From Streptomyces sp. NBC_01445 (GTDB taxonomy: Bacteria > Actinomycetota > Actinomycetes > Streptomycetales > Streptomycetaceae), in the NCBI RefSeq assembly GCF_035918235.1, contig NZ_CP109485.1:9393001-9457000 (forward strand): DNA of 64,000 nucleotides, written 5' to 3'. The number at the start of each line of letters is the position of its first letter. The first letter of the stretch is position 1. Shown one piece after another: positions 18,265 through 25,978 of the stretch. A program made the translations under genes and the position numbers. The notes under the pieces were generated by a model. It did no database searches. It was not told where the DNA came from and was given only the letters and a program-made list of their open reading frames with translations.

Positions 18265-18957
18265 TTACGGCGTACGGCCGTTGACGGCGAGACGGTCGGC
18301 GACGTCGGTGGGGAGCGGCGCGAACCCCAGCAGACCGCTCACGATCCGGCCGGTCTGCCGGTGCCAGGAACCGGCCCGCCGCAGCATCGCGTGATCGCCG
18401 CCCGGCATCAGCAGCGTGCAGGCCTCCGCGCCCGCGGCCGAGGCCCGGTCGGCGTAGTCGACGGAGGCCGCGGGGTCCGTCGTGCGGTCCCGGTCGCCAT
18501 GGAGCAGCACCACGCGCCTGCCGCGGAGCTGCGTCACCGGCTCACCCTCGGGACACCACGGAGCGAGTCCCACCACGTCTTGGACGAGCCGATGCCCGGC
18601 AGCGCGCAACGCGGCACGTCCGCCCATGGAATGACCGACCAGCACGGTCGGCACGTCCCCGGCGCGTACGGCCAGTTCGTCCAGCGCCCGCAGCGCGTCC
18701 CGGAGCGGGTCCTCGCGGTCACCGTTCCAGCCCCGGCAGCGGTAGCGGACGCTCCCCACCAAGAGCCCCTGGCCCTCGCATGCGCGCTCGACGGCACGGG
18801 CGAACGGGCGCATGCGCGCACCCGCGAGACTCAACCTCGACACCGCTTCCGTGCCCTCCGAGCGGCCACCGTGCAAGAGGAGCACCGCGGCCTGCGGCGG
18901 TTCGACGGCGCGAGGCGCCACGAGTGCCGATCGCGGATCGTCGTCCCATACGAGCAC
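18265..18957 (-). CDS. Alpha/beta-fold hydrolase (dienelactone-hydrolase-like)
   Basis: 230 residues, no signal peptide. The nucleophile elbow is GHSMGG; the aspartate lies in LLHGDRDRTTDP and the histidine in PGGDHAML, so the Ser-Asp-His triad is complete. The start is the GTG at 18957, which has AGGAG 5 nt upstream; the open frame extends to 19158 but that part is Pro/Arg-rich and unlikely to be translated. Substrate unknown. It is flanked by unrelated genes and probably transcribed alone. Confidence 0.82.
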   Translation of the reverse strand: MLVWDDDPRSALVAPRAVEPPQAAVLLLHGGRSEGTEAVSRLSLAGARMRPFARAVERACEGQGLLVGSVRYRCRGWNGDREDPLRDALRALDELAVRAGDVPTVLVGHSMGGRAALRAAGHRLVQDVVGLAPWCPEGEPVTQLRGRRVVLLHGDRDRTTDPAASVDYADRASAAGAEACTLLMPGGDHAMLRRAGSWHRQTGRIVSGLLGFAPLPTDVADRLAVNGRTP

Positions 18958-19061
18958 GTCGTCTCCTCTTTCTCGTGCTCCGGCCACGCGGCTCGGCGCT
19001 GCGAGGCCATCATGACGAATCCGTAGCCGCGGCCGAACGGATGGGTGCCAGGGGGCGCTTG

Positions 19062-19421
19062 TCAGCGGCGGGCGAGCCGGTGTTCCCCGTTCGCCCCGGG
19101 CTTGTACGGCAGGCCGTAGAGCCGGAACAGGGGTCCTCGTCCTCGGCGGGCAGCACATCGTCCGCGCCGATCGACGGGGACCACCCCTTCACCAGCGCCT
19201 TCGCGTAGTCGACCTCGACGTAGGCCGGCCCGACGACCGCGCCGTCCAGCGGAACGTTTAGACGAGCCTGTGCCGCGTGGGAGGCCGAGCAGGACCGTGG
19301 CCATGGCCGGTTCGTCCGTCCTCGTGCTGACGTTGACGTCCTCGAGCGCGCCGACCTTGCGGCCGACCTGGTCGACGACTTCGTAGGAGCGCCACTCACG
19401 GACATCCGCGGCCCGAATCAT
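19062..19421 (-). pseudogene. Frameshifted PRC-barrel domain gene
   Basis: The N-terminus MIRAADVREWRSYEVVDQVG up to TVLLGLP is a normal Streptomyces PRC-barrel protein, and the C-terminus LFRLYGLPYKPGANGEHRL is in the same frame. The middle, VPLDGAVVGPAYVEVDYAK to GADDVLPAEDEDP, is encoded in another frame. Comparison with the expected protein suggests three indels: -1 at a GGG run (19279-19281), +2 in GTTTA (19256-19260) and -1 at a GGGG run (19130-19133), net zero. The start has GAGGGG about 8 nt upstream. It is either a recently broken gene or a stretch of sequencing errors in homopolymers. It lies 17 bp downstream of the sigma factor gene, as a possible co-transcribed stress gene. Confidence 0.75.
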
Positions 19422-19438
19422 GGTGGAGCCCCTCTGCG

Positions 19439-20332
19439 TCAGGCGAACATGCCTGTTCTGAGCTTGGTGAGGGTGCGGGTCAGGAGCCGGGAGACGTGCA
19501 TCTGGGACACGCCGATCTCGACGCCGATCTCCGACTGGGTCATCTCCTGGCCGAACCGCATCTCGAGGATGCGGCGTTCTCGGCCGTCGAGCTGTTCCAG
19601 GAGCGGCGCCAGCGTGTGGAGGTCCTCCACCGTCTCGATGGCAGGATCGGGCTCGCCGAGTACGTCGGCGAACGTCCTCGAGGCGTCGGTCTGGCGCTCG
19701 CCGGGATCGCTCGGCATGTCGATGGACCCCGCGGTGTAACCGTTCGAGGCGACCATGCCCTCGATGACCTCGTCCTCGCTGAGCTCCAGGTGCTCGGCGA
19801 GCTCCTTGGGCGACGGCTCGTGGTCCAGGACCGTGGACAGCTCGTCCTTGCCCTTGGCCAGGTCGACGCGCAACTCCTGGAGGCGGCGCGGCACATGGAC
19901 GGCCCAGCTGGTGTCACGGAAGAAGCGCTTGATCTCGCCGACGATGTAGGGGACGGCGAAGGAGGTGAACTGGACCTCGCGCGACAGGTCGAACCGGTCG
20001 ATCGCCTTGATCAGGCCGATGGTCCCGACCTGCACGATGTCCTCCATCTCGCCACTGCCACGGTGGCGGAAGCGGGACGCCGCGAACTGGACCAGGGACA
20101 GGTTCATCTCGATGAGCGTGTTCCGGGCGTACTGGTAGTCCGCCGTCCCCTCTTCGAGTACCTGGAGCTGTTCGAAGAACACCATGGAGAGTTCACGCGC
20201 GTCCTTGGGCGCGACCTTGCCGGCGTCTTCGACCCACGGAAGCTCACCCGTGCCGATGGTCGCGTCGGCGATGTGCGCCGTCGTGGCCTGCGCCCGCGCC
20301 TCTTCATGAGTGTGCACCGAAGTTGCCGTCAT
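19439..20332 (-). CDS. RNA polymerase sigma factor, SigB/SigF/SigG family
   Basis: 297 residues. Region 2 is clear (MNLSLVQFAASRFRHRGSGE, then DIVQVGTIGLIKAIDRFD for -10 recognition), region 3 follows, and region 4 ends with QSEIGVEIGVSQMHVSRLL, the -35-binding helix-turn-helix. The FDLSREVQFTSFAVPYIVGEIKRFFRD signature is that of the Streptomyces SigB/F/G/H-type stress and sporulation sigmas. Such factors are normally held by anti-sigma kinases; none is adjacent here. The start at 20332 has AGGCAGGGAC upstream. The broken PRC-barrel gene follows in the same direction. Confidence 0.93.
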   Translation of the reverse strand: MTATSVHTHEEARAQATTAHIADATIGTGELPWVEDAGKVAPKDARELSMVFFEQLQVLEEGTADYQYARNTLIEMNLSLVQFAASRFRHRGSGEMEDIVQVGTIGLIKAIDRFDLSREVQFTSFAVPYIVGEIKRFFRDTSWAVHVPRRLQELRVDLAKGKDELSTVLDHEPSPKELAEHLELSEDEVIEGMVASNGYTAGSIDMPSDPGERQTDASRTFADVLGEPDPAIETVEDLHTLAPLLEQLDGRERRILEMRFGQEMTQSEIGVEIGVSQMHVSRLLTRTLTKLRTGMFA

Positions 20333-20433
20333 GTCCCTGCCTTTCGTGTCGGCCCCGTCCAGAGCATGTGCCCCCGTCCGCTCCGGTCATGCCTCCCGCC
20401 GCGGGAAGCGGCAGGGACCTGCCGGGACTTGGC

Positions 20434-20994
20434 CTATCCCTGCCCCAGACAGGCGTGGGTCATCTGCTCGGTGAAGTAGTCGCCGTCCTTGGGTCGCCCA
20501 GGGGCCCTTCGATTCGGCTGGTGCGCGGGTTCCAGGTGGGGAATGTGCTTGGAGCAGTGGACGTAGGCCTCCTGGACGGTGATGTATATCCACATCTCGG
20601 CCTGCCGCCCCGGGGCCGAATCCCTCGGCAGTGTGGGGCAGATGGCCCGTAGCTCACGATCGCCCATCAGTTGGGCCGATCCGTTCACATGCAGCCCTAT
20701 GTGGTCATGGGTGAAGTCGATGAAGAGCAGGCCCATATGGGGGTTTTCGGTGATGTTGCCCGCGCTGGCCATGACCCCGTTGCCCCGGTACTCCGGGTAG
20801 GCCAGGTGGAGGTCGTCCAGAACGGCGACGAACCCTGGTGGACCCGCCCGGAAGCTGGCATCGCAGTGGCCACGTGCGTCCGCCGTGGACAGGAACACCA
20901 TGGTCTGCCGGGCGATGAACTCATTCATGGCCGGTGTCAGACGCGGCCGGACCTGACGGTCGTAGAAGTCATCGGCGCGCTCACTCGTACCCAT
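20434..20994 (-). CDS. Pyridoxamine 5'-phosphate oxidase-like (flavin split-barrel) protein
   Basis: 186 residues. The pattern FIARQTMVFLSTADARGHCDASF, with GNGVMASAGNITENPHMGLLFIDF after it, is that of the PNPOx-like split-barrel family, which binds FMN, F420 or haem. Its members are often stress related, and the SigF-type sigma gene next to it may not be coincidence. The ATG at 20994 (MGTSERADDFY) is the best start by homology, though its ribosome site is weak; the open frame upstream is not coding-like. Confidence 0.8.
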   Translation of the reverse strand: MGTSERADDFYDRQVRPRLTPAMNEFIARQTMVFLSTADARGHCDASFRAGPPGFVAVLDDLHLAYPEYRGNGVMASAGNITENPHMGLLFIDFTHDHIGLHVNGSAQLMGDRELRAICPTLPRDSAPGRQAEMWIYITVQEAYVHCSKHIPHLEPAHQPNRRAPGRPKDGDYFTEQMTHACLGQG

Positions 20995-21191
20995 GTGGGC
21001 TTGCAAGGCGCGTTCACCCTGGGAAGGCGCGGGGTGGGGGGTGCTGGGGCGGAGGTGCATGGAGTGATCACGTCGCAATCGCCGGGGGTGGGCAACGAGC
21101 GAGCGTGGCGCCCACTCGAACTGTGGGGCCACGCTAGGCCATTGACGATTCCCGGACGCGACGGTTCCGCCAGGAACAGGCGACGGCCGGG

Positions 21192-21962
21192 CTATGCGGC
21201 GATCACGGCGGCGCCGACCCGGCCTCCATCGACGTCCACGACCGTGCCGTGGACGAACGCCGACTCGTCCGAGGCCAGCCAGACCGCGGCGTGCGCGATG
21301 GCATCGGGCGTTCCGACCGCGCCGAACGGTGTGCCCTTCATCATGATTTCGCCCGGATGCGGCTCGCCGCCCTCGGTCGCTCGGGGGACGATCACGCCGG
21401 GCGAGATCGCGTTCACCCGCACCCCCTGCGGACCGAACTCCGCCGCCCACGCGCGCGTGAGCGTCTCCACGGCTCCCTTTGTGGAGCTGTACAGCGACCC
21501 CACAGGAATACCCAGGCGCGCGATCCACGAGCCGAGATTGATGATGGCTCCGCCACCGTCGCGCGCCATGTCGGGGGCGACCGTCGCGGTCAGGAAGAAC
21601 GGCGCCTTCACGTTCACCGCGTAGACCTGGTCGAAGGTCTTCTCGTCCGTCGTGGTGGTGGTCCCGGGCGGGTAGATGCCCGCGTTGTTGACCAGGATGT
21701 CGAGGCGCCCGCCCAGCACCGCACGGGCCTGTTCGGCGAGGCGGCGGGAGGCATCCGCGCTGCCGTCGAGGTCGGCCTCGACGAAGTCGGCCCGTCCGCC
21801 GGCTGCACGAATGTCCTCGACCACGTGCCGGCCGCGCTCCCGATTGCGCCCCGATACGACGACGTGGGCCCCCTCGGCGGCGAACGCCTCGGCGATCGCC
21901 TTTCCGATGTTGCTGGTTGACCCAGTGACGAGTGCGGTCTTGTCCTGCAGTCGTCCACTCAT
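21192..21962 (-). CDS. Short-chain dehydrogenase/reductase
   Basis: 256 residues of the classical SDR type. It has the nucleotide-binding TGSTSNIGKAIAEAF, the NNAG motif (LVNNAGIYPPG), the catalytic YSSTKGA (Tyr-x-x-x-Lys), a Ser 13 residues earlier (LGSWIARLG region) and the C-terminal DGGRVG. The substrate is unknown. It is transcribed in the same direction as the MFS exporter gene, 150 bp downstream of it. Confidence 0.9.
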   Translation of the reverse strand: MSGRLQDKTALVTGSTSNIGKAIAEAFAAEGAHVVVSGRNRERGRHVVEDIRAAGGRADFVEADLDGSADASRRLAEQARAVLGGRLDILVNNAGIYPPGTTTTTDEKTFDQVYAVNVKAPFFLTATVAPDMARDGGGAIINLGSWIARLGIPVGSLYSSTKGAVETLTRAWAAEFGPQGVRVNAISPGVIVPRATEGGEPHPGEIMMKGTPFGAVGTPDAIAHAAVWLASDESAFVHGTVVDVDGGRVGAAVIAA

Positions 21963-22079
21963 GGCCGGCTCTCCTCAGTCTCGGTACTCCCGCTCACCGA
22001 GCCGGTCGGGAACACCGCCGCGACCCGGCCCGGCGGTCCGTTGATCCGGACCGCAAGACCGACTGTGCGCCGATGAAAT

Positions 22080-22095
22080 TGGACCTGCAAGTCCA
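22080..22095. promoter_or_regulatory. Near-palindrome upstream of the SDR gene
   Basis: TGGACCTGCAAGTCCA differs from a perfect 16-bp palindrome by one pair and contains a TTGCAA-like centre often bound by MarR/TetR/HxlR proteins. It lies between the end of the MFS gene and the SDR gene, 118 bp before the SDR start. Confidence 0.35.
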
Positions 22096-22114
22096 GTTTT
22101 CGCAGGGGCCCGGC

Positions 22115-23563
22115 CTACGCCTTGACCTCCGCGGGGGCGGCAGCCGGTTCCGTGCCCGCATCGACGGGCGTGGCGCGTACGGCCGGGATGACCGCCGCGA
22201 TCAGCGCGGCCACGAGGGCGACGCCTCCACCGACCATCAGCGCCGTACGGAAACCGGCCTCGGAGCTGAAGCTGTAGCCGCCCATGGTGGTCGTCATCTG
22301 GGAAAGGATCACGCCGATCACCGCGGCGCCGACCGAGGTGCCTAGGGAGCGCATGAGCGTGTTGAAACCGTTGGCGGCAGCCGTCTCCGCGAGCGGCACC
22401 GAGCTCATGATGAGCGCGGGCATGGAACCGTAGGCGAGACCGACGCCGCTGTTGATGACCATGCACACCACCATGAGCCCCAGGCCGGACCCCATCAGTG
22501 CGAGCGACAGACCGTATCCGGCAGCGATCACCAGGACACCGCAGATGAGCGTGAACTTCGGGCCGCGGGCATCGGTGAGCTTCCCGCCGAGCGGGGAGAC
22601 GATCATCATCATGATGCCGCCGGGCGCCATCCACAGGCCCGCCGCGAGCATCGACTGCCCCAGGCCGTAGCCGGTGGCCTCGGGGAACTGCAGCAGCTGC
22701 GGGATCACGAGCATGCTCGCGTACATACCGAAGCCGACGAAGACCGAGGCGACGTTCGTGAACAGCACGCGAGGCCGGGCGGTGGTGCGCAGGTCGATCA
22801 GCGGGTCCCGGGTGCGCGTCTCCCACCAGCCCCAGCCCAGCAGTACGAGGACGGCCGTGGCGAAGAGTACGAGCGTCGTCGCCGAGCCCCAGCCCCACTC
22901 CGCGCCCTTGGACACCGCGAGGAGGAGGCAGACCAGGCCGACGCCGAGGCCGAGCGCGCCGAGTGCGTCGAAGCGCTGACCCTTGGCGCTCGCCGGGACG
23001 TCGGGGATGAGGAACCAGATCAGCGCGGCGATCAGTACGGCAAGCACGGCCGAACCCCAGAACAGGACACGCCAGTTGGCGTACTGGGCCACCGCGGCGG
23101 CGATGGGCAGGCCGAGGCCGCCGCCGATGCCCATGGACGCGCTGACCAGGGCGATCGAGGAGCTGAGCTTCTCCTTCGCCACCACGTCCCGCAGGAGGGC
23201 GATACCCAGCGGCACCATCCCCATCCCCATGCCCTGCAGGCCGCGGCCGACGATCATCGGCACCACGGACGACGACAGCGCACAGACCACAGACCCCGCC
23301 ATGAGCGGGACCGAGCATGCGAGCAGCATGCGGCGCTTGCCGACCAGGTCGCCGAGACGGCCGGTGACCGGCACGCATACGGCTCCCACCAGCAGCGTCA
23401 CGGTGATGACCCAGGCGGCGTTCGACGAGGTGGTGTGAAGGATCTTGGGCAGCTCCGCGATGAGCGGCGTGACCAGGGTCTGCATGATCGCGGCGGTGGT
23501 GCCGGCGAAAGCCAGAGTGGCGACCACGCCGCCGGCGCGGGCCGTCGGCTGGGGGGCGTCCAT
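22115..23563 (-). CDS. MFS drug exporter (DHA2-type)
   Basis: 482 residues with about 14 predicted membrane helices. Motif A of the major facilitator family is visible (GRLGDLVGKRRMLL) and motif C-like glycine/proline helices follow (MGIGGGLGLPIAA), indicating a proton-driven exporter. The ATG at 23563 has AAGGAG 7 nt upstream; the open frame continues upstream without coding character. It is divergent from a MarR regulator with repeat-rich DNA between them, the classic layout of a ligand-inducible efflux pair. Confidence 0.9.
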   Translation of the reverse strand: MDAPQPTARAGGVVATLAFAGTTAAIMQTLVTPLIAELPKILHTTSSNAAWVITVTLLVGAVCVPVTGRLGDLVGKRRMLLACSVPLMAGSVVCALSSSVVPMIVGRGLQGMGMGMVPLGIALLRDVVAKEKLSSSIALVSASMGIGGGLGLPIAAAVAQYANWRVLFWGSAVLAVLIAALIWFLIPDVPASAKGQRFDALGALGLGVGLVCLLLAVSKGAEWGWGSATTLVLFATAVLVLLGWGWWETRTRDPLIDLRTTARPRVLFTNVASVFVGFGMYASMLVIPQLLQFPEATGYGLGQSMLAAGLWMAPGGIMMMIVSPLGGKLTDARGPKFTLICGVLVIAAGYGLSLALMGSGLGLMVVCMVINSGVGLAYGSMPALIMSSVPLAETAAANGFNTLMRSLGTSVGAAVIGVILSQMTTTMGGYSFSSEAGFRTALMVGGGVALVAALIAAVIPAVRATPVDAGTEPAAAPAEVKA

Positions 23564-23633
23564 CAGGGGACTCCTTGTGTGTCTGCGGGGTTCGGGAATC
23601 TGCGGGGCTTCGGCCGGGATACGGAGGGGATCG

Positions 23634-23668
23634 ATGTGCATCGTACACATCGAATGTATGACGCACAT
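23634..23668. promoter_or_regulatory. MarR operator region (two ATGT...ACAT sites)
   Basis: ATGTGCATCGTACACAT (23634-23650) and ATGTATGACGCACAT (23654-23668) are two imperfect dyads; together they also form a longer imperfect inverted repeat (TGTGC...GCACA outer arms). They lie in the 205-bp divergent region between the exporter and marR genes, where a MarR dimer would be expected to bind. Confidence 0.6.
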
Positions 23669-23768
23669 TGTGTGGTGGCTACATCTGGCTGTGCGACGAT
23701 TGGCGCGGGGGTGTGCACGGACGCGCGGTGCGACGCCGCGGGGAACGACAGCAGGAGGCGGCAGACGC

Positions 23769-24224
23769 ATGGCCAGGCCCACGTACGAGCTCGAGTACGA
23801 GCAGATGCTCCTCAGTCGGCACGGACTCGTGCACCACAAAGGCGGGCGCCCCGAGAACGGCACTCTTGAGCGCAGCGCCTACATTCTGCTGAGCCGCATT
23901 CGCGTGCAGGGGCCCATGTCCATCGGTGAGCTCAGCGACGCCTTCGGGCTCGACGCCTCCACCCTGAACCGGCAGACCGCCGCCGCGATGCGCTCCGGGC
24001 TGGTGGAGCGCATCCCTGATCCCGACGGCGGCATGGCCCGCAAGTTCCGCATCACGGACAAGGGTGCGGCCGTCCTCGACGAGGAGCGCGATCACATCGT
24101 GGGCAGCCTGGACCGCGTCATGACCGACTGGGCGGACGAGGACATCGCGGCCTTCACCACCTACCTGAGGCGCTTCAACATGGACATCGAGCGACTGGGT
24201 GGCCGACCGTGGCCTCGGCCGTGA
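23769..24224 (+). CDS. MarR-family transcriptional regulator
   Basis: 151 residues with a winged helix: SIGELSDAFGLDASTLNRQT for the HTH, then VERIPDPDGGMARKFRITDKG for the beta wing (with the usual D-x-R/K-like contacts). The ATG at 23769 has AGGAGG about 10 nt upstream; the open frame reaches back to 23445 but that part crosses the operator and the exporter gene. It probably represses the divergent MFS gene and itself until a small toxic ligand binds. Confidence 0.9.
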   Translation: MARPTYELEYEQMLLSRHGLVHHKGGRPENGTLERSAYILLSRIRVQGPMSIGELSDAFGLDASTLNRQTAAAMRSGLVERIPDPDGGMARKFRITDKGAAVLDEERDHIVGSLDRVMTDWADEDIAAFTTYLRRFNMDIERLGGRPWPRP

Positions 24225-24364
24225 GATGTGCGCCGGCGATCCGGAGAAGCTGAGCCGGCGCGCGTGAGGCCGGGCGGGTGAGCTCGAGCCGCCGAGTTCG
24301 GCCGCTGAGTTCGGGCTCCCTGGGAAAGTGGGGCGTCGGGGGCGTCCCGGGAGACGTCTGCCGT

Positions 24365-24370
24365 TAGAAT
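24365..24370 (+). promoter_or_regulatory. Candidate -10 element of a leaderless gvpU-like transcript
   Basis: TAGAAT ends 8 nt before the ATG at 24379, so transcription would begin at or next to the start codon. No good -35 is seen. There is no ribosome site before the ATG, consistent with a leaderless mRNA. Confidence 0.4.
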
Positions 24371-24378
24371 CCGCTCTC

Positions 24379-24768
24379 ATGTCGAACCCTGACGAACTGC
24401 TCGTCGACATCGCCGTCATGGTGGAGTCCGGGCAGAGCAATCAGATGTCCCTGACTGTGGTCACCAGCGGCGCTGTGATCACCGGACGCCTCGCCCCCGA
24501 GGCCGTGTGGAGGCAACGCGTCTCGGAGGTCCTGACGGACTCGGACCACCTCGGCTCCTTCTCGGAGATCTTCACCTCCGACGGGAAGCCCGATGTGCGT
24601 AAGCGGGGCGAGACCGATGACGGCCCCGCACCCACTCATCTGCACTTCCATGTGGCCCGGATCCTCCAGGGCAGCGTCGGCATCCCCGAGACGGGCGGCA
24701 TGTACCGCGTCGCGATCCAGGACGTGAGTGCCTGGACGGTGGGCGACTTCAGCTACTCCGACCACTGA
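24379..24768 (+). CDS. GvpU-like gas vesicle accessory family protein
   Basis: 129 residues. The layout DELLVDIAVMVESGQSNQMS, TLVVTSGAVITGRLAPEAVW and a C-terminal THLHFHVARIL followed by RVAIQDVSAWTVGDFSYS resembles GvpU-family proteins found in and outside gas-vesicle clusters. No other gvp gene is in this window, so it is an orphan copy and its role may differ from buoyancy. Start ATG 24379 lacks a ribosome site and a -10-like TAGAAT lies just upstream. It converges on a hydrolase gene. Confidence 0.6.
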   Translation: MSNPDELLVDIAVMVESGQSNQMSLTVVTSGAVITGRLAPEAVWRQRVSEVLTDSDHLGSFSEIFTSDGKPDVRKRGETDDGPAPTHLHFHVARILQGSVGIPETGGMYRVAIQDVSAWTVGDFSYSDH

Positions 24769-24816
24769 CGTTCAGCTGCCCGCAGCGCCGAGAACGCCCC
24801 GCACGCACCGTTCCAC

Positions 24817-25677
24817 CTACCCCAAGAAGCCCGCTGTGGCCGTGACGAACCGGTACGCGTCGTCGAGCCACGGGTAGTGCCCGGCTCCGGGCTGGACGAC
24901 GAGCTCGGCGTCCGGGAACAGGCGGGCGAACTCGGCCATGGTGCGCGGAGGCGCCCCGAGGTCGACCTCGCCGGCAAGCAGGAACACCGCAGACGTGAAC
25001 CGCGCCAGCGCGGCGCGCGTCACATCCGGGTCGAATGCGCCGGGCGCGCCGTAGGCGGCCACGACCTCCACGTTCATCCGCTCGTCCCCGGCGGCCTGAT
25101 GCGTCTGCGCCGTCTCGTCCCAACGGCCGTACGAGAAGGGGGCGATGGCCTTCCAGTGCTCGTCGGTCGCGTTGCCGGTGGCGACCCTCTCCAAGGCCTG
25201 GAACGCCGACAAGAACCACGGTTCGCCCCGGCGCAGTTGCGCGGTCTCGGTCCGCAGGTCGCCCGTGATCGTGAGGCCCACCGCCCGGACGCTCGGCGTG
25301 ATCAGCGCGAGCTTGCCGACCCGTTCCGGATGGCGCCCCGCGTACAGGACGGCAAGATTCGCGCCACCGCAGTGCGCGAGCAGGTCCATCCGCTCCAGGC
25401 CGAGATGCTCGCGCAGGGCCTCGACGTCGTCGACGAGGCGGTCGCAGCGGTACGACGTCGGGTCCTCCGGTACGGCCGACAGGCCTGTGCCCCGAAGGTC
25501 GAGCCTGATCAACTGCCGGTGCGCGCTCAGGCCCCCGAGGTCGCCGAGGTATTCGGAGTCCGTCGGCCCACCTGGCAGGCAGATCAAGGGAGTTCCGTCA
25601 CCGAGAGCACGGTACGCGAGCCGGGTGCCGTCGTGCGCGGTGAAGGTGGTGACGTCGTCGAGGTGGGGGAGTCGCAT
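24817..25677 (-). CDS. Alpha/beta hydrolase with cysteine at the nucleophile position
   Basis: 286 residues, no signal peptide. The fold markers are strong: a GGPTDSEYLGD oxyanion loop, RLDLRGTGLSAVP and a C-terminal AGEVDLGAPP (Asp) with GAGHYPWLDD (His), as in proline-iminopeptidase-like enzymes. The nucleophile elbow reads LLAHCGGANLA, with Cys103 where serine is usual. The codon is TGC, so it is not a misread frame. A cysteine nucleophile occurs in a few dienelactone-type hydrolases. The ATG at 25677 is chosen with AAAGG about 10 nt upstream. Substrate unknown. Confidence 0.82.
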   Translation of the reverse strand: MRLPHLDDVTTFTAHDGTRLAYRALGDGTPLICLPGGPTDSEYLGDLGGLSAHRQLIRLDLRGTGLSAVPEDPTSYRCDRLVDDVEALREHLGLERMDLLAHCGGANLAVLYAGRHPERVGKLALITPSVRAVGLTITGDLRTETAQLRRGEPWFLSAFQALERVATGNATDEHWKAIAPFSYGRWDETAQTHQAAGDERMNVEVVAAYGAPGAFDPDVTRAALARFTSAVFLLAGEVDLGAPPRTMAEFARLFPDAELVVQPGAGHYPWLDDAYRFVTATAGFLG

Positions 25678-25869
25678 GGGTTCATAGCCTTTCGGGATGC
25701 CTGCGGGCACTCCCGGAGCCACCTGTGTCAGGTGAACCGCATCACCGCGCGGGAGGAGAGCACCCAGTCTGAAACAGCGTTGACGGGACTCACCTCCTCG
25801 ATCGAAAACGTGCGTGCGACGCTATCAGTGGGCAGCTGCCTGCGGCGACCCATAAGGGCGACCCACAGA

Positions 25870-25894
25870 GACCCATAAGGCAGCCTTATGGGTC
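25870..25894. repeat. 11-bp-arm inverted repeat upstream of fprA
   Basis: GACCCATAAGG and its exact complement flank a 3-nt CAG centre. A further direct copy of GACCCATAAGG occurs at 25847-25857. The group lies within the 301-bp gap between the hydrolase and fprA genes, 22 bp before the iron-box-like palindrome. It could be a transcription terminator for leftward/rightward transcripts, or a protein binding site. Confidence 0.6.
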
Positions 25895-25915
25895 CATAGG
25901 TCCAACCCGACTACT

Positions 25916-25935
25916 AACTAAGGTTTGCCTTAGTT
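25916..25935 (+). promoter_or_regulatory. Iron-box-like (DmdR/IdeR) operator upstream of fprA
   Basis: AACTAAGGTTTGCCTTAGTT has two perfect 8-bp arms around TTTG. The AAGGTTTGCCTTA core closely resembles DtxR/IdeR/DmdR boxes of actinobacteria. It sits 43 bp before the fprA start, so iron would be expected to repress the gene. Confidence 0.6.
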
Positions 25936-25978
25936 TAGGCTTCCCGTCGAGTGCCCATGCCACGAAGGGAACCTGATC

